A DNA stretch of 64,000 nt from Photorhabdus noenieputensis (GCF_018448935.1 NZ_RCWC01000012.1:1-64000), one strand, 5' to 3'; counted from the first letter of the stretch, positions 27,784 through 37,336 are shown. Notes: generated from the sequence alone by a model not told the origin. Numbers and translations are program-made.

Positions 27784-28539
27784 ATGAAAACATTGAAAAT
27801 AACGCTGTCCTTATTATTTCTCTATTTTATTTACTGGGCGTTTGGCGATACCTTTTTTAACTGGCTTTTTCCTTTTTCACCTGACGAGAAGAAACAGTTG
27901 ATTACGGTGGAAGGTGTCGCGCCGAAATATACAAAACCGTATGTGTCCGCGCAGTATATCTCAAAAGACTGTCTTAGATATCAGCTTGATGCAGGTATGT
28001 CGCCTTATCAAGTGCCGACTTATTATGGGTTGGATTTGGATGTAAAAGCTGATCCGCAAACTGGTTACTTTCAGGCGAAATTGCCTTTCAATGGTGGAGG
28101 ATGGTGTAAATGGAAAATCAATCAAGCTTCTGTGACGGTAGGTTATACCGATGTCAGCCATTTGGTAAAAGATGCGGTTCAGGATGAAGGCGCGGAAGGA
28201 ACAGGTTTAACTGCATTTATTAACGATGCGGTTCGGACATATCTTAACGAAACTGCAACATTGAATGTTATAGATTACCACCCAGTTATTTATCCTGTTT
28301 TGGAAATAGTTAACAAATTTCCAAAAAGAATATATTTGCGAGGTGAGAAAGCAATGCGTCCATTCAGGTTTATGTTAACGCCAGGAGCGGAGTGGAAAAT
28401 TACCTATAAACCTAAGTTAGATGAAACCAAAATGCCTAAAATTATTATCCCACCAGGTAAAGAACCTTCAAGAGTTGAATATCCTGATGGCAGAGTTGAT
28501 TTAGACAGAGATTCTATTGATTACTGGAAAATAAAGTAG
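27784..28539 (+). CDS. Putative lipase immunity protein, copy 3
   Basis: 251 residues, nearly identical to copy 1 over the first 115 residues (same DACGMSPYQVPTYYGLD-type block) but distinct in the last half (LRGEKAMRPFRFMLTPG, PPGKEPSRVEYPDGRVDLDRD). Same N-terminal anchor. The sequence after its stop resembles that after copy 2 (AGCGTTATCAGAGTTTCCAG), another trace of tandem duplication. Confidence 0.75.
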   Translation: MKTLKITLSLLFLYFIYWAFGDTFFNWLFPFSPDEKKQLITVEGVAPKYTKPYVSAQYISKDCLRYQLDAGMSPYQVPTYYGLDLDVKADPQTGYFQAKLPFNGGGWCKWKINQASVTVGYTDVSHLVKDAVQDEGAEGTGLTAFINDAVRTYLNETATLNVIDYHPVIYPVLEIVNKFPKRIYLRGEKAMRPFRFMLTPGAEWKITYKPKLDETKMPKIIIPPGKEPSRVEYPDGRVDLDRDSIDYWKIK

Positions 28540-28656
28540 CGTTATCAGAGTTTCCAGTAAAAATCATTGGCCGTCACTCAGCAAAAATAAAAAAGGAAAC
28601 TGGCTGAAGATCAGAGATTTAAAATATACCGAATAATCAGAGAATATACTAAGGGT

Positions 28657-28696
28657 CACGCCGTGAGGCGCTCTTGTAAAAGCCCTCAACGGCGTA
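28657..28696 (-). terminator. Hairpin downstream of phoH
   Basis: ACGCCGTGAGGCGC and GCCCTCAACGGCGT form a long stem with small mismatches, just after the minus-strand phoH stop and facing the immunity operon. Could serve both converging transcripts; also REP-like in appearance. Confidence 0.45.
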
Positions 28697-28706
28697 TTTC
28701 CGCAAT

Positions 28707-29498
28707 TTATTCACAATAAGCCAATAACGTTTTCTGGCACAGTTGAGAACGAACGCAATCCTCTTGATTAAAATGGATAACACTGACGATTTCATCATCT
28801 GAAAATCTTTCCAGTGCATCACGTAATCCTGATACGACGCCAACCGGCAAATCGCATTGACTTATATCACCATTTACAATCACCGTAACATTTTCCCCAA
28901 GCCGGGTCAGAAACATTTTCATTTGATTAACAGTGACATTCTGGGCTTCATCCAGAATCACAAATGCATTTTCAAATGTTCTACCCCGCATATAGGCAAA
29001 AGGAGCAATTTCCACTTTGCCAATTTCAGGCCGTAAGCAATATTGCAGAAATGATGCTCCCATGCGTTTTAATAAAACGTCATAAACCGGTCGGAAATAA
29101 GGGGCAAATTTTTCAGCCATATCTCCGGGCAAAAAGCCGAGATCTTCATCCGCCTGTAATACAGGCCGGGTGACAATGATCCTATCAATTTCCTTATTTA
29201 TCAACGCATCCGCGGCCATTGCCGCACTGATAAACGTTTTACCACAGCCCGCCTCCCCACTGGCAATAATCAGTTTTTTATAGTTTATTGCTCGCATATA
29301 ACGCCATTGCGTTTCAGTCCGTGGCAAAATTTCCGAAGTATCCCGGTTATCACGTGCCATACCAATGGCTTCTACGCCACCGAGTTGTACCAGAGAGGTC
29401 ACATTATCATCCTGATAACATTGATGATGACGCAAATCCCTTTTCATTATCCGTTTTGCCTCTCGACGTGATTTAATCACTGCTTTCTGTCTACTCAT
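28707..29498 (-). CDS. phoH: PhoH-family ATPase
   Basis: 263 residues. P-loop ASGEAGCGKTF (about 96-106), IIVTRPVLQADEDLGFLPGD, Walker B FVILDEAQNVT and NGDISQCDLP are characteristic of PhoH, a cytoplasmic ATPase related to SF1 helicase cores and induced by phosphate starvation in E. coli. The N-terminal RREAKRIMKRDLRHH is basic, as usual. I did not find a convincing Pho box upstream. Single-gene unit. Confidence 0.92.
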   Translation of the reverse strand: MSRQKAVIKSRREAKRIMKRDLRHHQCYQDDNVTSLVQLGGVEAIGMARDNRDTSEILPRTETQWRYMRAINYKKLIIASGEAGCGKTFISAAMAADALINKEIDRIIVTRPVLQADEDLGFLPGDMAEKFAPYFRPVYDVLLKRMGASFLQYCLRPEIGKVEIAPFAYMRGRTFENAFVILDEAQNVTVNQMKMFLTRLGENVTVIVNGDISQCDLPVGVVSGLRDALERFSDDEIVSVIHFNQEDCVRSQLCQKTLLAYCE

Positions 29499-30057
29499 AG
29501 CAGTATCACCTTATCGTTGTTTTCACCTATCCGGTGTCATATCACCGATACAATAACTACATTCAAATAGATAGGTGCCTCTTTTCCGCTTATTTAGCCC
29601 CATAGAAAAACGGTGGTAGAATCGTCACATATATTAATGACTCTGATATTCCCACAGGTTCGCATATCATCGGAATATCAATCATTAACATCACTCACCA
29701 TTATTTCTATCTAATGAAAACTAACGAATCATTATGACAGTATAATGACAATTTCTAAGTTATAGCAAACAAGCCAGGAACTCTCGATTAAAAATAATCG
29801 ACAATATCGCTTATTTAACTTTGCGAGAAATTTAATTCATTGAATAATATGACTTAATATTTACAATGATAAGTATTCATTAATCTAAGCTAATGACTTA
29901 ACATCATAGTAGCCATTATTGATTTGGCTACTATTGGTATTGATACATTCAGTTACCATCCGGCAAAGAAGTTACTATCTGAAAGTACTCTTCTCCACCA
30001 AATGGCAACAATATTATTATTGATGACAACAGAGCAAATAGTTAATTATCTGTTTTG
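29499..30057. other. Intergenic region between endA-like gene and phoH
   Basis: About 560 bp, AT-rich, no gene, repeat or RNA recognised. It should contain the phoH promoter. Confidence 0.45.
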
Positions 30058-31056
30058 TTAAGTACCCTTACAGTTTCCAGCCAATCGAAAACCCGCATTT
30101 TTTGCTTCCGTTTCTGTTTTAAAATAGACCGCGTTCTTCTCTTGCATCACCTTATAACCTGAACAATGAGAAAAATGATAGATTTTGCTGTTGTTATTCC
30201 CTTTAATTAATCCTGTGGAGGATGCATCAGGTAACACCCGTTGTCTCTGGATATCTGTTTGACTATTTCTCTGCCCTTTTCTCTGCTCGGTTTTGGGAAT
30301 GCCCGCAGCGGAGTTTTTATGCCACAATTGCCATTTCTGTTCACCGGTAACAAAAGGGTTATGATGCCCCATAATACTAGCAATTCGATTATCTCTCTCC
30401 CGCTCCCATTTACTCGGTGGATATTGACGATCCCAAGCGATAAATAATTGCTGTTGTTGACGGGACATGGAAAGATTGTAACGATCGTGCATATAAAAAT
30501 TTATCCGAGCGACCTGTCCTTTTACTTCATTTCTAGGTTCGAACGTGCGAGATTTAAAATCGACTTTACTGGAACAATGGCCATAATCATTCGACATATT
30601 TTTCGGTAACATTCCATAATTGAAATTACTACGATCGCCATTAACCTCACCAATTGATGGAGCTAAATTATGCATATCAGACTCCATTGCCCTGAAAACA
30701 GGATCGGAAGAGACACAATTTTTCCTTCCTCCATTTTGCCAACATTGCCGCTGATGACCAAAAACCCAGGCAGGAACAATATGTTCCCATTCAATTCGTT
30801 CAGCACGATTCTGCTGTGATCTGACTTGATAACCACACGAAGAAAGAATTGCGCGTCCACCGCTCTTACCTGTCCATTGCCAATGACAACCACAATAAAA
30901 TGTCCCTTCCCCTGACTTAAATTGATCATGGTAAATGCGTTTACGCAATTCAACTTTAGCTTGTTCAAAGGTAGACGGCGCGGCAAAAGAAGATAAAGGA
31001 GCAATTAAGCTGAAACACCCAATATGAATTGCCCAAAAAATAACTTTACGTTTCAA
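30058..31056 (-). CDS. endA: Secreted endonuclease I with extra C-terminal zinc-type domain
   Basis: 332 residues, about 95 longer than E. coli EndA. Residues 1-25 are a signal peptide ending SSFAAP. The nuclease core has the beta-beta-alpha metal motif ERIEWEHIVPAWVFG (catalytic His in EHIVPA), the DMHNLAPSIGEVNGDRSNFNYG block and cysteine pairs likely disulphide-bonded. A low-complexity linker (about 255-285) leads to residues 285-332 (KGNNNSKIYHFSHCSGYKVMQEKNAVYFKTETEAKNAGFRLAGNCKG). That tail resembles the Ada-type/sunset metal-binding module (YH...C...F.T..EA..AG.R...C). The enzyme cuts double-stranded DNA in the periplasm or outside the cell, for nutrient use or removal of host DNA traps. 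Confidence 0.88.
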   Translation of the reverse strand: MKRKVIFWAIHIGCFSLIAPLSSFAAPSTFEQAKVELRKRIYHDQFKSGEGTFYCGCHWQWTGKSGGRAILSSCGYQVRSQQNRAERIEWEHIVPAWVFGHQRQCWQNGGRKNCVSSDPVFRAMESDMHNLAPSIGEVNGDRSNFNYGMLPKNMSNDYGHCSSKVDFKSRTFEPRNEVKGQVARINFYMHDRYNLSMSRQQQQLFIAWDRQYPPSKWERERDNRIASIMGHHNPFVTGEQKWQLWHKNSAAGIPKTEQRKGQRNSQTDIQRQRVLPDASSTGLIKGNNNSKIYHFSHCSGYKVMQEKNAVYFKTETEAKNAGFRLAGNCKGT

Positions 31057-31419
31057 TGATAAACCCTACTTATGCAAAAATATCATTCTGATTTTACACT
31101 TTTATGTTGCCTCATAATCGACCTATAAGACAAATATTGTTTCTTTGCATTTCTTCTTAGCATCTCTTTTAAAAAGAAAGGCTACTCAATGAACAGGTTG
31201 AGATATCACTAGACGGCAGCTATCCCACTATTGTGGAATGATTAATTGGATATAATCAGATCGATATATAAACCATATGCTTTAAAAACGAACGGTTATA
31301 TCACTCACCACTGGCATGAAAAAATAGAGAATGGAGCTGAACATCAGCCCCGATATTGAGGTCAAAATAAGATACAGGGCCGATACACGGCCCCGCCTTA
31401 CTACAATTTACTACCAGAA
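31057..31419. other. Intergenic region with hairpin
   Basis: About 360 bp. Just after the minus-strand tail-fibre gene (31420) there is GGGCCG-ATACA-CGGCCC at 31378-31394, a probable fibre terminator. Otherwise nothing recognised. Confidence 0.45.
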
Positions 31420-32715
31420 TCATTTATTACCAGAAGCGCTGGTACTCTCCATTTCTTTCTGTAACTTCTTTCGTTTCAAGTTCCAGAGTGAATCTTCTGG
31501 CATTTGGACCCGAATATCTAAACGGCAAAAATCGGGAATATCGCAATGCTCCCCATCTTGATAGAAGATCTTGTTGCCATTGTCATCAATAGATTTGAGC
31601 CGCCAATTTTGAAATCTCTCCGGTAAATGCGCGTGTTGACGATGGAAAGTCTCAATGATAATAGAACCGTCAGGCTGAACATGATCATCAACAAAAATCA
31701 GTTCGAGATTATTATTGTCGCGAGGAACGGAAATGCCCCCATGCACACCCCAACCACCATCAGCGTTATAGCCCAAAATATTTAATACACGATATATGCC
31801 GGTTCCCTCTTTTATCACTTCTGCACCTTCGGATTCGTTATTAGTCGAGAATGTGCCATCAGGGTAGATTTCTATTACCGGGGAGGCTACCTTGAGGTTT
31901 CCGTTGGCGTCTGGTTTAGCGTTCTTATCGTCCCAAAACTTACGTGTAACTTGTCTTTTACTATCGCTATTTATGCTATCTGTACGATATGTATTGCCTT
32001 CATGCGCAAAAACCAGCCGGTGACTCCATACCCCGTCCACGCCTTCACTTGATAGGCCATTTACATTACTAAATCTTAATTGAACTCCATACCAATCAGT
32101 TGGCAGTCCATATTTAGTGAGGAATGGCGAGTCTGGCCCATACCCGGCACAACCATCGTATAGATTTTCCGATCCATACAAACGAGCAAAACCCATTGAA
32201 TGCATTGCATTATTAATTGATACTGCGCCTACATCCTCCGCAGTCAAATTAATATCTCCAGTCAACGCCTTATCGTTTATTTTCCGGCTATCAGGTACCC
32301 TGGTATTAATATTTCCAAGTAATGAATTAACTATTTCCTTAATCAACTTTTGCGTCACTGCCAATGAGTCACTATCACCAATCACATCGGTAAGTTGAAC
32401 AATACCTTTTTGTGTTAATGAAGCATTGGGAATTCCTGTTATCGCTTTCTGTTCTAAAGCTTTATTTAACTGCGCGGTGAGTTTAGTTACATTACCATCA
32501 TCTAAAACATCCTCACCAGTTTGTGTCGCAATAAAATCAGCTACAACCGATGTTATTGTCGTCGCTTGACGAAATATCTTATTTAATACGTAATTATCAA
32601 TATACTGCCTGTCTGGAAACCCACGCGGTAAATTCGGATCTGTTTCGTAGAGTTGTTGACTGGATACATTAGCGCCATTACCAATAGCAAAAGCTTTAAA
32701 ATCATTTTTACTCAT
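31420..32715 (-). CDS. Orphan phage tail-fibre protein
   Basis: 431 residues from the ATG at 32715 (GGGGAAAG upstream); the frame extends to 32754 but those 13 residues are not conserved. The N-terminus (MSKNDFKAFAIGNGANVSSQQLYE, GEDVLDDGNVTKLTAQLNKALEQ, NASLTQKGIVQLTDVIGDSDSLAVTQKL) is a divergent form of the shared fibre module. The middle contains a DVGAVSINNAMHSMGFARLYGSENLYDG segment typical of prophage fibres. The C-terminal domain (NLKVASPVIEIYPDGTFSTNNESEGAEVIKEGTGIYRV...) is homologous to those of the 3605 and 8823 genes but more distant. It ends with a basic tail (LWNLKRKKLQKEMESTSASGNK). Confidence 0.82.
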   Translation of the reverse strand: MSKNDFKAFAIGNGANVSSQQLYETDPNLPRGFPDRQYIDNYVLNKIFRQATTITSVVADFIATQTGEDVLDDGNVTKLTAQLNKALEQKAITGIPNASLTQKGIVQLTDVIGDSDSLAVTQKLIKEIVNSLLGNINTRVPDSRKINDKALTGDINLTAEDVGAVSINNAMHSMGFARLYGSENLYDGCAGYGPDSPFLTKYGLPTDWYGVQLRFSNVNGLSSEGVDGVWSHRLVFAHEGNTYRTDSINSDSKRQVTRKFWDDKNAKPDANGNLKVASPVIEIYPDGTFSTNNESEGAEVIKEGTGIYRVLNILGYNADGGWGVHGGISVPRDNNNLELIFVDDHVQPDGSIIIETFHRQHAHLPERFQNWRLKSIDDNGNKIFYQDGEHCDIPDFCRLDIRVQMPEDSLWNLKRKKLQKEMESTSASGNK

Positions 32716-32890
32716 ATACTTTCCCCAAATTAAATAATGTTCATTTATAATCAAAAATATTCAACATCTTAAAATATCCTTATTGATCACCTTCCACTTT
32801 TAAAGAAAATAAATTCAAAATCGATCACCAAATCAACTTTACGAACCAGAGTTCATTTTTATATTGACTTTTATACGAATTTCTTTAATC

Positions 32891-32918
32891 AAAGCACTGA
32901 TTAAAAAACCAGTGCTTT
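32891..32918 (-). terminator. Terminator after the tail-fibre assembly gene
   Basis: AAAGCACTG (32891-32899) and CAGTGCTTT (32910-32918) form a perfect 9-bp stem with an A-rich loop, 35 bp after the minus-strand stop at 32953; it separates this unit from the 31420-32715 gene. Confidence 0.7.
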
Positions 32919-32952
32919 GTGAATATCTGAGGATTATAAGACGTTAATGGTA

Positions 32953-33579
32953 TTATTCTTGCGGCTTTTCCGGCCAATTAATATCTGGTGCCGATGAAAC
33001 GTCAACCCGACGCAGTAATACCAAATACTTTTTCCAATCTAGCAATAAAGTTTTTTCCGCTTCCGATGCCATTTCAGTTTCAACCGCATATTGCAATACC
33101 GTGATGGCCTCATCAGCTTGCCGACGGAAAATAGCACGTTGTTGTTCTGCCTGTTCAATTTGACTGACTTTTAGAGCTTCAAAGTCCGTTACCCATTTTT
33201 CACCATCCCATTGATCAAAATCGGTGGACGGTTGCTCGAATGTTAATGTTTCTGGTAATTCACCCAGTGCAGCCACTTCTTCCTGTGCACCCGCTTGCGT
33301 GTTGTAAGCTATTTTTCCACGGTGGTCAGGGACAATTTCCCAATAACTTCCGTCCTCACTGCGACGCACAGCCATATCATCAGAATCGGGAAGATCTGGT
33401 GCGTCTAAATAAGAATGCGCTGACACACCGACTCCTTCCGCAACATATTCTAAATCAGAGCCAGAGAATTCTCTCGAATAGGGATTAACATGATAAACTT
33501 TTATCCAGCCAGCTTGAATTGCTAATCCGTCTTCACCTAATACAGCGGTTTTAGTATCTAAAATATTTTCTTGTGTCAT
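32953..33579 (-). CDS. Tail-fibre assembly protein (chaperone)
   Basis: 208 residues. The ADLxDSDDMAVRRSEDGSYWEIVPDHRGKIAYNTQ block and the C-terminal EKTLLLDWKKYLVLLRRVDVSSAPDINWPEKPQE are hallmarks of caudovirus tail-fibre assembly proteins (Tfa family), which help the fibre trimerise or cap its tip. It lies 21 bp after the fibre gene at 33601 and on the same strand, the normal fibre-assembly pair. Confidence 0.9.
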   Translation of the reverse strand: MTQENILDTKTAVLGEDGLAIQAGWIKVYHVNPYSREFSGSDLEYVAEGVGVSAHSYLDAPDLPDSDDMAVRRSEDGSYWEIVPDHRGKIAYNTQAGAQEEVAALGELPETLTFEQPSTDFDQWDGEKWVTDFEALKVSQIEQAEQQRAIFRRQADEAITVLQYAVETEMASEAEKTLLLDWKKYLVLLRRVDVSSAPDINWPEKPQE

Positions 33580-33600
33580 TATTACTCTACCTTTACGATA

Positions 33601-34323
33601 TTATTCTGCTTTTACGATATAGTTAAATGCGATATTGCGGGGGCGGGTTTCATGACCACCTGTATTATTAGCAATTGATGTAGCAGTAGCGCTATCAAGT
33701 ACATCACGCCCCAGCGGGAACTGGTATCTATCTACAGGACCTTGATAAATAGAAAGAGATTTCCCATCCAGTGAATGTCCTTTCGTAAGTTGTATTCTTT
33801 TTGTATTGTCAGCCTGTGCGCTTAAAATAACACGGCCACTATCAACACCACGCCCATCATCCCAACCACGAATAAACTCACCCCTTAAATCGGGTAATCT
33901 ACCGTCAGGATAAGCTTCTGCTAATTTCGGGTACTGTGATCGACTAAACGCAGAGCCATTACAAGAGAAATAACCGGAAGGTGGATGGGGTAACGGCCAA
34001 GGAATAGGAGAGCCAACAGGAATGTTGGAAATACCTGAAATTTTTTGCTCTAAAGCTTTATCTAAAGCCCTATTGAATCGCACAGTAAGTTTAGTTATAT
34101 CACCATCATCCAAAACATCCTCACCTGATTGTGTCGCAATAAAATTAGCCACAACAGATGATATTGTTGAGGATTGGCGTAATACCTTATTTAATACATG
34201 AGTAGAAACATTCTCAGGTGGAAATCCCGTTTTTAGATTCTGACTTTCTTCATACTTTTCTTGACTGACTACATTAGCATTATCACTAATAGAAAAAGCT
34301 TTAAAATCATTTATTTGGCTCAT
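33601..34323 (-). CDS. Short tail-fibre protein with collar domain
   Basis: 240 residues. Residues 1-90 are the shared fibre N-terminus (MSQINDFKAFSISDNANVVSQEKYE). It then passes directly to a phage tail-collar domain (PVGSPIPWPLPHPPSGYFSCNGSAFSRSQYPKLAEAYPDGRLPDLRGEFIRGWDDGRG) and ends in HETRPRNIAFNYIVKAE. The collar and ending are the same as in the 42942 gene, where the stop is lost. An AGAGG-like site precedes the start. Compared with the 42942 gene the repeat region between N-terminus and collar is missing. Confidence 0.85.
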   Translation of the reverse strand: MSQINDFKAFSISDNANVVSQEKYEESQNLKTGFPPENVSTHVLNKVLRQSSTISSVVANFIATQSGEDVLDDGDITKLTVRFNRALDKALEQKISGISNIPVGSPIPWPLPHPPSGYFSCNGSAFSRSQYPKLAEAYPDGRLPDLRGEFIRGWDDGRGVDSGRVILSAQADNTKRIQLTKGHSLDGKSLSIYQGPVDRYQFPLGRDVLDSATATSIANNTGGHETRPRNIAFNYIVKAE

Positions 34324-34714
34324 ACACCCCTCTTAAATTCAATAATATTATTCAGTAATCAATATATTAAATGGTCGTAAAAACAGCCTCTCTCAATTGG
34401 CAATAATTATAGTCTAGTTCAGGAAAAGAATAATGAAATTTATTTTATAACTTATAGGGTTAATTATTTTTGTACAATTGAAAGTAATAAATCATACAAC
34501 ACTCCAATACATTGCAATAAAATACACCCAGATTTATTTGCATTTATCATCTTTTACCTTATCTTTGCCATTTATAACTGCAAATTTTCATGAAAATATT
34601 TCCTACCTTTATTAAAACAAATGAAAAAATAATAGTGACAAAAAGTTCTTTCATTGAAAAGTAAAAAGACCACACTATATCGCGGTCTTAAGCAAGGTAA
34701 CTCACCAGTAAAAA
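34324..34714. other. AT-rich spacer with aqpZ terminator
   Basis: About 390 bp. AAGACC-(hairpin loop)-GGTCTT at 34665-34688 is a likely aqpZ terminator (minus strand). The rest contains the tail-fibre promoter region and nothing else recognised. Confidence 0.5.
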
Positions 34715-35410
34715 TTATTGTTTTTCAGCGAAGAATAGCCTGTAAATTCCCCCTCCAACAATCCCACCAATAATTGGCATCACCCAGAAAAACCATAACT
34801 GCTCTAAAGCCCAAGTATTCTGGAATATAGCAACAGCCGTGCTTCGGGCCGGATTGACTGATGTGTTGGTAATAGGAATGCTAATCAAGTTAATTAAAAC
34901 CAGCGCCAAACCTATTGCTAATGGTGCAAAACCCGGAGGTGCTCGTCTATCTGTCACACCAATAATGACAATTAAGAAAATAGCCGTTAAAACAATTTCA
35001 GCTACAATAGCGGATTGAAGTGAGAATCCTCCCGGTGAATGCTCACCAAAACCATTTGATGCAAAGCCGCTCGTGGTCGCATCAAAACCCACCTGCCCAC
35101 TGGCAATAACATACAGTACCGCCGCAGCAAGAATACCACCTATAACTTGAGAAATAATATAAGGAATAACTTCTACTGCCCTGAAACGACCACCAACCCA
35201 AAGACCAATTGTTACAGCGGGGTTAAAATGCCCGCCAGAAATATGCCCAACAGCATATATCATCGTTAATACTGTTAAACCAAATGCCAAAGATACACCG
35301 ACAAAACCAATCCCTAATTCAGGAAATGCAGCAGAGAATACAACACTACCACATCCCCCAAAAACCAGAACAAAAGTTCCAAGCAATTCAGCTGCTAATT
35401 TTCTTAACAT
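34715..35410 (-). CDS. aqpZ: Aquaporin Z
   Basis: 231 residues, six transmembrane helices. Both pore half-helix motifs are intact: [10 protein letters not shown] (first NPA) and [11 protein letters not shown] (second NPA with the selectivity Arg). Close to E. coli AqpZ ([24 protein letters not shown]). Inner-membrane water channel. Stand-alone gene. Confidence 0.96.
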   Translation of the reverse strand: MLRKLAAELLGTFVLVFGGCGSVVFSAAFPELGIGFVGVSLAFGLTVLTMIYAVGHISGGHFNPAVTIGLWVGGRFRAVEVIPYIISQVIGGILAAAVLYVIASGQVGFDATTSGFASNGFGEHSPGGFSLQSAIVAEIVLTAIFLIVIIGVTDRRAPPGFAPLAIGLALVLINLISIPITNTSVNPARSTAVAIFQNTWALEQLWFFWVMPIIGGIVGGGIYRLFFAEKQ

Positions 35411-35856
35411 GTTTTGTCCTCATCCAGTTTTCAAAACGAGTTACCTTGCTGAAATTAACTATAGCCAATAAATTAAAATCATGCTTATTTTTACTATAAC
35501 CGTATAAGTCGCTGATTCTTGTGGCATCTTTGCTTGATATTCACTTTAAACCGGGATTTAAGGCAATATCTATCCTGCGCAGATCAACTTTTCGGTGAAA
35601 AATGGATAACTTAAAATCAATTATCGCCAAAATAAGTTCAATATTCTGCTTCAACAACAGGAAAATCCGATGCAAAATACCTGCACCGGATTATCACGTC
35701 AGTATTGAATAACACAATATCTATACCCGTCATCTTTCAAGTTGCCTCTTTGTTGGCTGCGCTCCCTTGCCGTCGCGATGCATCTTGAAATCCATAGGGT
35801 ATATTAAGCAATGAGTACTATGTGAAAACTGGTTTTTTCACTACTTAACAAGTCAT
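35411..35856. other. Intergenic region containing a short ERIC-type element
   Basis: About 445 bp. The only recognised element is the repeat at 35722-35803. The rest carries the aqpZ promoter. Confidence 0.5.
35722..35803 (-). repeat. Internally deleted ERIC-type repeat
   Basis: The outer arms (TATACCCGTCATCTTTCAAG ... ATCTTGAAATCCATAGGGTATA) match, in reverse, the full-length element at 50630-50756, but the central core (GAATCCCC...GGGGTGAGCGAATGCAG) is missing, leaving about 82 bp that still folds into a long hairpin. Confidence 0.8.
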
Positions 35857-36294
35857 TCATCTAACTACCAAAACTGAAATATTTGCATATCCGACAATCC
35901 CTGAAGCGTTTGAACCTAATAAATGGGTGGAAATATTAGGTCGCCGGGAACCAACAACAATTAAATCTGCTTTAATCTCATTTGCTGTCGATAATACTTT
36001 ATCCCTCGGTGATCCAAAGGCTACAGAGAAAGAGACTCGCTCTTTTGGCAAGTCTATTTTCTCAGCCACTTTTGCCAATTCCTCTTCTGATCTTGCAATA
36101 GACTTCTTGGCAAAAGAGTTAAGCAAGTCATACTGGTAACTATAACTAATTGAAAATCTTGATATATCAGGAACGGCATGGAAAAGATGTATATTAGCAT
36201 CAGATAACTTCGCTAAATACTCTGCATGTGCAATCGCTTTATCGGTCAATTCATCCTCTGAAATATCCACCGGTACTAAAATCGTTTTGTACAT
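35857..36294 (-). CDS. UspF-like universal stress protein
   Basis: 145 residues from the ATG at 36294 (TAGGAG site 5 bases upstream; a GTG at 36300 is less likely). Single UspA domain with ILVPVDISEDE at the N-terminus and the ATP-binding motif VVGSRRPNISTHLLGSNASGIVGYANISVLVVR (G-2x-G-9x-G-S/T). UspF/G-type proteins bind ATP and help stress survival and adhesion. Paralogue of the 36908 gene, with the small membrane protein between them. Confidence 0.9.
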   Translation of the reverse strand: MYKTILVPVDISEDELTDKAIAHAEYLAKLSDANIHLFHAVPDISRFSISYSYQYDLLNSFAKKSIARSEEELAKVAEKIDLPKERVSFSVAFGSPRDKVLSTANEIKADLIVVGSRRPNISTHLLGSNASGIVGYANISVLVVR

Positions 36295-36414
36295 ACGCAC
36301 TCCTATATTTATATACCAAACCTAACTACTTCAATAAGGTATATAAAATATTCCATTATTTGTTGTGAGTTGTTTAACTAAATCAAATAAATTACGATAT
36401 AGCTCTATTTTTAA

Positions 36415-36753
36415 TCACTCAGAGTCAAGATGCCACTTATGTAATATTCTATGAATAAAAGGGGTTACAACAAGCCCCAAAGTAATAAAGAACACACTTT
36501 CCAAAAACACCCCATATATCGCAATAAAATATTTACCGGATAAACTAACAGGAGCGGGATCTAAACCCTGCGACCCCAGCATAGATAAAGCGTTCAACAA
36601 AGATTCAGAAAACGTATGCCCTTCTATCAAGTAGAACCCCAGAATACCCGGAATTATCCCAATAAAGAAAAATATTGCAGCAATAAGGTAAAAACGTACC
36701 ACCCGCCATAAAAAATGGTCCAGACGAATCAGTTTATCAGTAAATTTTTCCAT
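36415..36753 (-). CDS. Small membrane protein, ion-channel-like
   Basis: 112 residues. Hydrophobic helices at about 18-42 and 78-100 flank a re-entrant-like segment (ESLLNALSMLGSQGLDPAP), the layout of a two-helix pore (Ion_trans_2-like) subunit, but no canonical TxGYG filter is present. Position between two UspA genes on the same strand suggests functional association; UspA proteins do regulate transporters in other systems. Function otherwise unknown. Confidence 0.65.
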   Translation of the reverse strand: MEKFTDKLIRLDHFLWRVVRFYLIAAIFFFIGIIPGILGFYLIEGHTFSESLLNALSMLGSQGLDPAPVSLSGKYFIAIYGVFLESVFFITLGLVVTPFIHRILHKWHLDSE

Positions 36754-36907
36754 AATTATTGCATCCTCAACAATTCTACGAAACTTTATGCAATCTCAAT
36801 GAAAATGAAGTCAGAGCAAATTTAATAAAAATAGAGCAGCACAGCGCTAACCAAAACATATCTAGCAAGCCATCCGAAGATGGCTAGCCAATCTCTCCCA
36901 TTACACC

Positions 36908-37336
36908 TTATCTGATAACCAAAACAGATGTTGTCGAATATTTGACAACACCAGATGCATTAGATCCTAGCAAGTGCGTTGTAATATTGGGCCTTCTGGA
37001 CCCAATAACAATAAGATCAGCATTAATTTCTGTAGCTGCTGCTGTTATTTCATCTCTTGGCGACCCAAATGCAATGGAGTAGGATAACCTGTCATCAGGA
37101 AAATCGATGGTATCAAGCAGCGTTTTTAAATCATCTTCGGCTTTAATTGTCGCTTTATCCTTAATTTCATCATATCCCAACGAATATGCATTAACAATTG
37201 CTGATGAAATTGGCAGTACATGAAGAATATGGAGCTTCGCACCTGTTTTTTTTGCCAAAGACAGTGCATGCTTAACAGCTTTACTCGTTAGTTCATCTTC
37301 TGAAATATCTACCGGTACTAAAATAGTTTTGTACAT
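36908..37336 (-). CDS. UspF-like universal stress protein
   Basis: 142 residues from the ATG at 37336 (AGGAG upstream; the frame extends to 37363 without support). UspA domain with ILVPVDISEDELTSKAV and IVIGSRRPNITTHLLGSNASGVVKYSTTSVLVIR (ATP site). About 60% identical to the 35857 product by eye and preceded by a nearly identical leader (TATAGGAG-GTGCGTATGTAC), so the pair arose by duplication including the ribosome site. Confidence 0.9.
   Translation of the reverse strand: MYKTILVPVDISEDELTSKAVKHALSLAKKTGAKLHILHVLPISSAIVNAYSLGYDEIKDKATIKAEDDLKTLLDTIDFPDDRLSYSIAFGSPRDEITAAATEINADLIVIGSRRPNITTHLLGSNASGVVKYSTTSVLVIR

Noticed and set aside
28649-28843. 64-residue minus-strand open frame overlapping the end of phoH
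   Set aside because: Different frame of phoH and its terminator hairpin; no support.
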